The position numbers were made by a program, and so were the translations under genes. A stretch of 11,089 nt of DNA. It comes from Proteobacteria bacterium SG_bin6. GTDB lineage: Bacteria > Pseudomonadota > Alphaproteobacteria > Sphingomonadales > Sphingomonadaceae. The notes beneath the pieces were generated by a model that saw only the letters and a list, made by a program, of their open reading frames with translations, did not search any database and was not told the origin of the DNA. The stretch's first letter is position 1. Each line of letters opens with the position of its first letter. Below are positions 1 to 5,230 of this stretch, one piece after another. The DNA lies in contig LWDJ01000047.1 in the NCBI GenBank assembly GCA_002083435.1, positions 301 through 11,389 of the forward strand, given 5' to 3'.

Positions 1-129
1 CCCCTTCAGGGGAGAGGGTTGGGAGAGGGGGCCAAAAGCGTGCCGCCGTGCCCGGCAAACCCCTCACCCAAACCCTCTCTCCCGGAGGGGAGAGGGCTTT
101 GCCGCGCCTCGCGTTGAGGGGAGAGGGCT
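1..129. repeat. Cluster of G/C-rich intergenic palindromic repeats
   Basis: This gene-free stretch lies beyond the 3' end of trmFO. Three copies of AGGGGAGAGGG are visible (8-18, 86-96, 117-127). Two belong to a longer exact 14-base direct repeat, GAGGGGAGAGGGCT, at 85-98 and 116-129. The first copy forms a small hairpin (CCCC, loop TTCA, GGGG at 1-12) followed by a G-rich tail. The second lies in opposite orientation, with a C-rich tail (61-75) followed by a hairpin whose arms are CCCTCTC (73-79) and GAGAGGG (90-96). The arrangement is therefore hairpin, G-tail, spacer, C-tail, hairpin, like paired REP elements. On trmFO mRNA these could act as 3'-end structures. No T-run marks a classical terminator. 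Function is inferred. Confidence 0.6.
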
Positions 130-159
130 ATTGGACCCGGCTCGCGTGGCCCAAAATCC

Positions 160-1470
160 CTAAGCCGCCAGCCACCCCGCCAAAGCCTCCCGCGCCCGTG
201 CGGTGTACAGCAGTTTGCGATCGGCCTTCTTGCTCTTGACTGTGATCGGCGGAAACAGCCCGAAATTCACGTTCATCGGCTGGTACGTATCGGCCTCGGC
301 ATCGCCGGTGATGTGCGCCAGAAGCGCGCCCAGCGCCGTCTCGCGCGGGGGTGGGGTGAGCGCGTGCCCCAGCAGCTCGGCCGCCGCGAACCGCCCGGCG
401 AGCAGGCCGATCGCCGCGCTTTCCACATAGCCCTCGCAGCCGGTGATCTGCCCGGCGAAGCGCAGGCCCGGCCGCGCCTTCAGCCGCAGCGTCCGGTCGA
501 GCAATTCGGGCGATTTGATGAAGGTGTTGCGGTGCAAGCCCCCCAGCCGCGCGAATTCGGCGCGCTCCAGCCCCGGGATGGTGCGGAAGATGCGCACTTG
601 CTCCGCATGTTTCAGCTTGGTCTGGAAGCCGACCATGTTCCACAGCGTACCGCTCGCATTGTCCTGTCGCAGCTGCACCACCGCATAGGGCCAGCGCCCG
701 GTGCGCGGATCGTCGAGCCCGACGCCCTTCATCGGCCCGTAGCGCAACGTGTCGACGCCGCGCTCCGCCATCACCTCGATCGGCATGCAGCCTTCGAAAT
801 AGGGGACATTTTCCCATTGCTTGAAGCTGCTCTTCTCGCCCGCCAAAAGCGCTGCGTGGAAGGCGAGATATTGCTCCTTGGTCAGCGGGCAGTTGATGTA
901 ATCGGTCCCATCGCCTTTCCCCCAGCGTGACTGGAACCAGGCCGTCTCCAGGTCGATCGTCTCGCGATAGACGATGGGGGCGATCGCGTCGAAAAAGGCG
1001 AGCGCCTCGGCGCCCGTCTCGCGCGCGATCGCCTCGGCCAGGCCCGGCGCGGTGAGCGGGCCGGTGGCGATGATCGCCGGCCCTTGCGGCAGCGTATCGA
1101 CCCGTTCGCGCATGATCTGGATGTTTGGGTGGCGACTCAATGCCTCGGTCACGCCTTGGGCGAAGCCGTCGCGATCGACCGCGAGCGCCGATCCGGCGGG
1201 GACGCGGTGGGTATCGCCCTGCGCCAGGATCAGCGAGCCGAGCGCGCGCATTTCGGCATGGAGCAGCCCGACCGCGTTGCGATCGGCATCGTCCGAGCGG
1301 AAGCTGTTCGAGCAGACCAGCTCGGCGAGGTCGGCACCCTGATGCGCGGGCGTGGTATCGCCGCCCCCGCGCATTTCGGAGAGCTTCACCTTCAGCCCCG
1401 CCTGGGCGAGCTGCCACGCCGCCTCCGATCCGGCGAGCCCGCCGCCGATGATGTGGATGTCGTGGGTCAT
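160..1470 (-). CDS. trmFO: TrmFO, folate/FAD-dependent tRNA (uracil-54-C5)-methyltransferase
   Basis: This enzyme makes 5-methyluridine at position 54 of the tRNA T-loop, taking the carbon from 5,10-methylenetetrahydrofolate and reducing it with FADH2. It is cytosolic. The 436-residue length is normal for the family. The N-terminus carries the FAD-binding glycine motif IIGGGLAGSEAA (residues 7-18). The family's LVCSNSFRSDD segment follows, with Cys53 at the number expected for one catalytic cysteine, and FEGCMP (226-231, Cys228) supplies the second. GCEGYVESAAIGLLAGR (344-360) is the C-terminal FAD-binding signature. The ATG start puts the glycine motif at the very N-terminus, and an in-frame TAA lies just upstream, so the start is firm. 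No Shine-Dalgarno sequence is obvious before it, which may indicate leaderless or weakly initiated translation. The gene appears monocistronic. Identity is very secure. Confidence 0.97.
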   Translation of the reverse strand: MTHDIHIIGGGLAGSEAAWQLAQAGLKVKLSEMRGGGDTTPAHQGADLAELVCSNSFRSDDADRNAVGLLHAEMRALGSLILAQGDTHRVPAGSALAVDRDGFAQGVTEALSRHPNIQIMRERVDTLPQGPAIIATGPLTAPGLAEAIARETGAEALAFFDAIAPIVYRETIDLETAWFQSRWGKGDGTDYINCPLTKEQYLAFHAALLAGEKSSFKQWENVPYFEGCMPIEVMAERGVDTLRYGPMKGVGLDDPRTGRWPYAVVQLRQDNASGTLWNMVGFQTKLKHAEQVRIFRTIPGLERAEFARLGGLHRNTFIKSPELLDRTLRLKARPGLRFAGQITGCEGYVESAAIGLLAGRFAAAELLGHALTPPPRETALGALLAHITGDAEADTYQPMNVNFGLFPPITVKSKKADRKLLYTARAREALAGWLAA

Positions 1471-1533
1471 GGGCCGCGCTTAGGCGCCGGGCGGCGGTGG
1501 AGGCAAGCGGGCATCCTTCGCCCCAATTTCTCC

Positions 1534-1547
1534 CTTCCCCGGGGAAG
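1534..1547. repeat. Perfect 14-bp palindrome upstream of trmFO
   Basis: CTTCCCC is followed directly by GGGGAAG. It lies in the 171-bp gap between the trmFO start and the end of the HTH gene (1471-1641), which otherwise holds nothing I can support as a gene. It may be a degenerate copy of the G/C-rich palindromes seen elsewhere in the window, or part of an operator. With no loop it would extrude poorly as RNA. Assignment is tentative. Confidence 0.4.
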
Positions 1548-1641
1548 CGAGGAAAGGCTTGGCGGTGCGCCCTTCATGGCGGATCAGGCGCGGCGCCAGC
1601 AGCGATGGTGGACGATCATTCAGTCCTCCACGCGCAAAGAG

Positions 1642-2016
1642 CTAACCCTTGTCGTCGTCACGCCCTGAAATCTTGGGCGGCGTCGGGGAAGGGTCCCACG
1701 TTCTTACCAAAGCATCACTCGCCCTAGGCCGGGGCGGCACCGCCAATTGGGATCGCTTCCGTTGATGCGCGGTCTGGCCAATTGCCGCGCGGCGCTTCGC
1801 CGCTTCCTTGCTTGGCCGATGCCGTTCGCTTCGCAGTGCCAAGACTTGCTCCTCGTCGACCAGGAATGTGGTCGAGCCTTCAAGGGGCTGGCACCAATCC
1901 AGCGTTCCCGCGCCCATCATCTTTTTCACGGTTGCAACGTTGGTACCGATAAGCTTCGCCGCATAGGCCAGCCTAAGCCAAGAACGGCTGTCGATCATAT
2001 AGCGGTCTGTCGGCAT
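1642..2016 (-). CDS. Small helix-turn-helix protein, possible regulator next to the R-M gene
   Basis: A 124-residue protein I cannot name. Residues about 15-37 (LAYAAKLIGTNVATVKKMM) read as a helix-turn-helix of the MerR/excisionase kind. Residues 51-61 (FLVDEEQVLAL) resemble the wing and following helix common in such domains. The second half is basic and proline-rich (RKRSQLAVPPRPR, then TPPKISGRDDDKG) and probably disordered. An ATG at the listed start has a weak purine-rich AAGATAAGAG just before it; an alternative ATG is codon 7. It lies downstream of, and on the same strand as, the methylase-nuclease gene, 245 bp away. Hand-counted GC falls to about 53% over 1921-1980, against roughly 70% in a sampled trmFO segment, so it may have been acquired. 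A role as controller of the R-M gene is only a guess; it could also be a phage or plasmid remnant. Confidence 0.6.
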   Translation of the reverse strand: MPTDRYMIDSRSWLRLAYAAKLIGTNVATVKKMMGAGTLDWCQPLEGSTTFLVDEEQVLALRSERHRPSKEAAKRRAAIGQTAHQRKRSQLAVPPRPRASDALVRTWDPSPTPPKISGRDDDKG

Positions 2017-2056
2017 CTCTTATCTTTGTGCACTGGCTCGCCTAGTTGCGCCGGCC

Positions 2057-2094
2057 CCTCCTCCCCTTCAGGGGAGGAGGCTGGGAGGTGGGGG
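2057..2094. repeat. Perfect 10-bp stem hairpin with G-rich tail
   Basis: The arms CCTCCTCCCC (2057-2066) and GGGGAGGAGG (2071-2080) pair perfectly around the loop TTCA, followed by the tail CTGGGAGGTGGGGG (2081-2094). The same TTCA-loop core and G-rich tail occur at 1-30, and a similar hairpin and tail at 8097-8126. It lies about 40 bp upstream of the HTH gene start, in the gap behind the methylase-nuclease gene. Probably a dispersed REP-like element; it could influence read-through into the HTH gene. Confidence 0.6.
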
Positions 2095-2122
2095 CTGTAT
2101 GCGGAGCGCGGCGCTTGTTGAC

Positions 2123-2171
2123 CGCCCCCACCCCAACCCAGTTTTGGGTAAGCAGTCCCCCGGACTGCTTA
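2123..2171. repeat. C-rich inverted tail followed by a strong hairpin
   Basis: CCCCCACCCCAACCC (about 2124-2138) is the approximate reverse complement of the G-rich tail at 2081-2094, giving an inverted pair. A perfect 10-bp hairpin follows: TAAGCAGTCC (2149-2158), loop CCC, GGACTGCTTA (2162-2171). A smaller ACCCA/TGGGT hairpin overlaps its left edge. The 2017-2261 gap (245 bp) holds these repeats and no gene I can support. The hairpin lies about 90 bp beyond the stop of the methylase-nuclease gene, so it could shape that transcript's 3' end, but there is no T-run on either side. Confidence 0.55.
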
Positions 2172-2261
2172 GGTCTTGCCGGGGGCATGACCGACCCAAA
2201 GCTCCTAAAGGGAAGGGGCTATTCCGTACTTCCGTCCCTCATCATCTTCAGAGCGTGCCCC

Positions 2262-3968
2262 TCACAACAACCCCATCTGCCTGTCCTCATCCCCCTTGGC
2301 CGCCGCACTTTTCACCGCGTCGCGGCGCGCCATCGGCAGGTCGAGCCGGCGGGCGGGTTTGTTGGGATAGTCGAACAGTTCGGCGACGGTGATCACCTGC
2401 AGCCGGTCATCCTCGCGGTCGAGCAGGGGGTGTTTATATTTGCCGGCGGCGGCGATTTCGTCGCGCATCGGCTTGGTGGGGAGCGCGGTGCAGATCAGGA
2501 AGCCGAACTCGGCCTTCTCCCGCAGCCGATCCGAATTGAGCGTCGCCAGATCGCCGCGCGTGCCGGGGCGCGATTTCACCTGGAAGATCGCCTTGCCGTT
2601 GGTTTCCTTGTCGATCAGGAAATAGGCGATGCCGTCGATCCCGCCATCGGCGCCCTTCTTCTCATTGATCCGCGCCTGATTGTTGCTGAAGGTGAGGACG
2701 GCCCATTTCTCGAATTCCTTGCGCGTCTTGTCATCGCGGCGATTGGCGAGCGCCATCGCGCTTTCCAGATCGCGCGGCACGCCATCGAGCTTGATGCCCG
2801 CCTCGATCGCGGGCCATTCTTCGGGGTAGCGATCCTGGAGCCGCTTCAGGATCAGCGAGATCGACTGATAGGTGATGTCGATCCCGATCCAACGGCGATT
2901 TAGGCGCTGCGCGACGGCGACGCTGGTGCCGCAGCCGCAATAGGCATCGAGCACGGTGTCGCCCTCGTTCGAGGAAGCGCGGATGATGCGTTCGAGCAAC
3001 GCTTCGGGCTTTTGGGTGGGGTAGCCGAGGCGTTCTTGGGCTTGGGAGTTGATCGGCGGGATGTCGGTCCAAACTACGCCCATGACACCGCCGTCCATTT
3101 CATTGAGATAGCGCTTTAGCTGAGGACGTTTGGTGGTGTTGTATGAGCCGTCCGAGTTAAGTGGATAAGCAATTCGCCCCTCGTCATGAAGGCGCTGCAT
3201 AGTCTCCTTTTGATAACGCCACCCCATCGCCGGATAGGGAAACCCAAGCCAATCGTACATCATTTTTGGTCTGGGATTCGGGCTAGTCATGTTATCAAGT
3301 CGGTAAAGGCCACGGCCATCGCCATCGTCGTAACGATACTTTGTTGAGCGATACTCCTCTGAATGTGCTTCGCGTGGAGTGTTCCAAGTAAATTGGCGAG
3401 ATTTAGTATAAAAGAGAATCACGTCAGCGACCCGACTCCACGTCTTGCTATCGCTATGAGTCGTGGTGCGTTTCCAAACAATCTCGTTCTGGTAATCCCC
3501 GCCCTGCCCACAGAAAACCGCATCCAGCACCAGCTTCAGATAGTGCGAGGCGGTCGGGTCGCAGTGGAGGTAGAAGCTGCCGGTGGGCTTCAGCACGCGG
3601 TGGATTTCGACGATCCGAAGCGTCATGTGGACGAGATAGGCGAGCAGGCTCCCGCGCCCGAGCACCTTTTCCAGCCCCCGGATCAGCTCGACGGTCTGCT
3701 CGGTCCAGCGGGTTTCGCCGGGGCGCGGGTTCAGCCGCGCGATATCGAGGATATAGTCCAGCCCCTCGGCGGCTTCGTCGCCCCAGTTCCAGGTATCGAC
3801 GAACGCCTGCGCCTGCGCGCGATCCTCGCTGCCCTGGTTATTGTAGATCTGGAAATAGTTGCGCTTCGAATTGAACGGCGGATCGATGTAGCAGAGATCG
3901 ACGCTCTCGGTGCCGATCTTGCGGCGGAGTACGTCGAGATTGTCACCATAATAGAGTTCGTTCCGCAT
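2262..3968 (-). CDS. Beta-class DNA methyltransferase fused to a C-terminal Mrr-like nuclease domain
   Basis: A putative one-chain restriction-modification protein of 568 residues. The methylase catalytic motif comes first (YIDPPFNSKRNY, DPPF at 29-32), and the AdoMet-binding motif lies C-terminal to it (VLDAYCGCGTSVA, 339-351), preceded by YPTQKPEALLERII (316-329). This order is that of beta-class N6-adenine or N4-cytosine methyltransferases. About 170-300 is the expected place of the target-recognition domain. After residue 410 comes a second domain with KKGADGGIDG (437-446) and FQVKS (462-466), matching the D...QxK active site of Mrr-type PD-(D/E)xK nucleases. The start at 3968 has GGAGG about 10 bases upstream; two in-frame upstream ATGs lack this and add only a low-complexity extension. 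No separate nuclease, specificity or helicase gene is adjacent. The recognition site cannot be read from sequence. The methylase call is secure, the nuclease call good, and restriction activity is inferred. Confidence 0.92.
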   Translation of the reverse strand: MRNELYYGDNLDVLRRKIGTESVDLCYIDPPFNSKRNYFQIYNNQGSEDRAQAQAFVDTWNWGDEAAEGLDYILDIARLNPRPGETRWTEQTVELIRGLEKVLGRGSLLAYLVHMTLRIVEIHRVLKPTGSFYLHCDPTASHYLKLVLDAVFCGQGGDYQNEIVWKRTTTHSDSKTWSRVADVILFYTKSRQFTWNTPREAHSEEYRSTKYRYDDGDGRGLYRLDNMTSPNPRPKMMYDWLGFPYPAMGWRYQKETMQRLHDEGRIAYPLNSDGSYNTTKRPQLKRYLNEMDGGVMGVVWTDIPPINSQAQERLGYPTQKPEALLERIIRASSNEGDTVLDAYCGCGTSVAVAQRLNRRWIGIDITYQSISLILKRLQDRYPEEWPAIEAGIKLDGVPRDLESAMALANRRDDKTRKEFEKWAVLTFSNNQARINEKKGADGGIDGIAYFLIDKETNGKAIFQVKSRPGTRGDLATLNSDRLREKAEFGFLICTALPTKPMRDEIAAAGKYKHPLLDREDDRLQVITVAELFDYPNKPARRLDLPMARRDAVKSAAAKGDEDRQMGLL

Positions 3969-4019
3969 CCTGGCCCCGCCTCCCGCGCCCTTCATGGCGC
4001 CATCGCGCGGACGCGGCAA

Positions 4020-4207
4020 TAAGCTAGCGCGCCGTTGGTTGAAGCGGGCGCATCGCCCCCGAAAATGTTGCGCTGCCCTGGCGTATGGCGAGATACTGGG
4101 CTGCGGCCTGCGCCGGGGGAGTGCAACCCGGCTAGGCAGGGATTTCGCTGGTCGTGGATGGTCGTGCCGATGGCTCGGCTCCGGGGCTTGGCGGGGTTAG
4201 GGGGACC
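4020..4207. other. Divergent intergenic region with a possible structured element
   Basis: This region separates the minus-strand methylase-nuclease gene from the plus-strand YhhN gene and must hold promoters for both, though I see no convincing -35/-10 pair. A two-part hairpin is visible: CCTGC (4107-4111) pairs with GCAGG (4136-4140), and inside it CCGGG (4113-4117) with CCCGG (4127-4131), with loop GGAGTGCAA. I compared the region by eye with SRP RNA, tmRNA, RNase P RNA, and cobalamin and SAM-II riboswitches and recognised none. It may be a leader or small RNA, or nothing. Confidence 0.3.
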
Positions 4208-4837
4208 ATGGCGAGACAGAACGTCATCTTCATCGCCGCGTTGATCGCGGGGGTGAGCTATTTCTGGGGCTTCCATCTGCTGCCGCCGGGCGCGGCACTC
4301 GCCGCGTGGAAGGGCGCGGGGGTGGGGTCGCTCGCTTTGTGGGCGGCGTTGAACCGCGCGCGGGGGATCGCGCTGGTGCTTGCTTTGGGGGCGCTGGGGG
4401 ATGTGCTGATCGACGCGGCGGGGCTGGTCGCGGGCGCGCTGGCGTTCCTCGCCGGGCATCTGGTCGCGATCGGGTTCTACCGGCGGCATCCCCGGGCGGC
4501 GCTCTCGCCGAGCCAGCGCGCGCTGGTGTGGCTGCTGCCGGGCGCGGTCGCGTTCACCGCCTGGGCGTTGGTGCCGGACTCGACGCTCGCCTGGCAAGTA
4601 GCGCTCTACGCGCTCGCGCTGGGCGGTATGGCGGCGAGCGCCTGGGCGAGCGCTTTCCCGCGCTATTGGGTTGGGCTGGGCGCGATGGCGTTCGTCGCGA
4701 GCGACCTGCTGCTGTTCGCGCGGCTGGGGCCGCTCAAGGGCTCGGTGGTGCCCGATTGGGGGGTGTGGCCGCTCTATTTCGGCGGGCAGGCGATGATCGC
4801 CTGGGGCGCGGTGCGGACGTTGGGGCGAGCGCGGTAA
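4208..4837 (+). CDS. YhhN/TMEM86-family integral membrane protein (lysoplasmalogenase-like)
   Basis: A 209-residue, very hydrophobic protein with about seven or eight membrane segments. It carries the pattern of conserved polar residues seen in the YhhN/TMEM86 family: Lys35, GDVLID (64-69), FLAGH (80-84), GAMAFVASD (158-166) and LYFGGQAMIAWG (189-200). Family members in animals are lysoplasmalogenases that hydrolyse the vinyl-ether bond of lysoplasmalogen. The role in bacteria that make no plasmalogen is unclear, so a substrate should not be assumed. The ATG at 4208 is preferred because it follows a G-rich stretch (AGGGGGACC) and starts just before the first hydrophobic segment; an upstream ATG at 4154 would add 18 residues of GC-rich, non-membrane sequence. 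It stands alone on its strand and converges on the gyrA unit. The family call is good, the enzyme activity inferred. Confidence 0.85.
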   Translation: MARQNVIFIAALIAGVSYFWGFHLLPPGAALAAWKGAGVGSLALWAALNRARGIALVLALGALGDVLIDAAGLVAGALAFLAGHLVAIGFYRRHPRAALSPSQRALVWLLPGAVAFTAWALVPDSTLAWQVALYALALGGMAASAWASAFPRYWVGLGAMAFVASDLLLFARLGPLKGSVVPDWGVWPLYFGGQAMIAWGAVRTLGRAR

Positions 4838-4847
4838 CGTCCCCACA

Positions 4848-4876
4848 TCTTCCTCCCCGGCAAAGGCCGGGGAAGA
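4848..4876. terminator. Hairpin between the converging YhhN and DUF952 genes
   Basis: TCTTCC, one unpaired T, then CCCCGGC pairs with GCCGGGGAAGA around an AA loop. It sits in the 57-bp gap between two converging genes and is roughly symmetric, so it could end transcripts from both sides. There is no T-run after either arm, so it may work with Rho or simply protect 3' ends. It may equally be another member of the G/C-rich palindrome set. Confidence 0.5.
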
Positions 4877-4894
4877 CGTAAGGAATTGACGGGG

Positions 4895-5230
4895 TTATCG
4901 GGGCAGCACCACCGCGCCATCCTCGCCGCGCTCGAGCGGCATCGCCGCGCGCACCGCGTCCATGGGCAGCGCAGCATAGACATGCGGGAACAGCGCCCCA
5001 CCGCGCGAAGGCTCCCACTTCACCGCCTCGCCGAGCAGATCGAGGTCGATCGCCGCGACCCATAGCCCGGCCTGCCCTGCGAAATGCTTGTCCACCGTCT
5101 CGGTCAGCTGTTCGGCGGTGGAGAGGTGGACATAGCCGTCCGCCAGATCGATCGGCGCGCCCGCGAACACGCCCGCCGCGACGAAGCTCGCCCACTCGCC
5201 GCCGGTCAGCACCTTGTAGGCGGTGCTCAC
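4895..5230 (-). CDS. DUF952-family protein, coupled to gyrA
   Basis: A 111-residue soluble protein with the hallmarks of DUF952: DGYVHLSTAEQ (31-41), HFAG (49-52) and KWEPSRGGALFPHVY (71-85), covering the whole protein. Its function is not established. I recall the family being placed near ADP-ribosyltransferase-like folds but cannot verify this here. It starts with GTG at 5230, and the start overlaps the gyrA stop codon by four bases (GTGA). GGAGG lies seven bases upstream, inside the end of gyrA, so it is very likely translated from the gyrA mRNA by coupling. No odd base composition or truncation. The family call is firm; the biological role is unknown. Confidence 0.9.
   Translation of the reverse strand: MSTAYKVLTGGEWASFVAAGVFAGAPIDLADGYVHLSTAEQLTETVDKHFAGQAGLWVAAIDLDLLGEAVKWEPSRGGALFPHVYAALPMDAVRAAMPLERGEDGAVVLPR

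Noticed and set aside
128..1417. A 429-residue minus-strand frame overlapping trmFO in another frame
   Set aside because: It is Arg/Gly/Ala-rich shadow sequence; TrmFO with its cysteines and FAD motifs occupies the true frame.
2046..2903. A 285-residue plus-strand frame across the repeat gap and the 3' part of the R-M gene
   Set aside because: It starts inside a palindrome and is antisense to the nuclease domain; no recognisable family.
3992..4846. A 284-residue minus-strand frame over the YhhN gene
   Set aside because: It is rich in Arg, Pro and Gln with no motif; the plus-strand membrane protein with family motifs explains this DNA.
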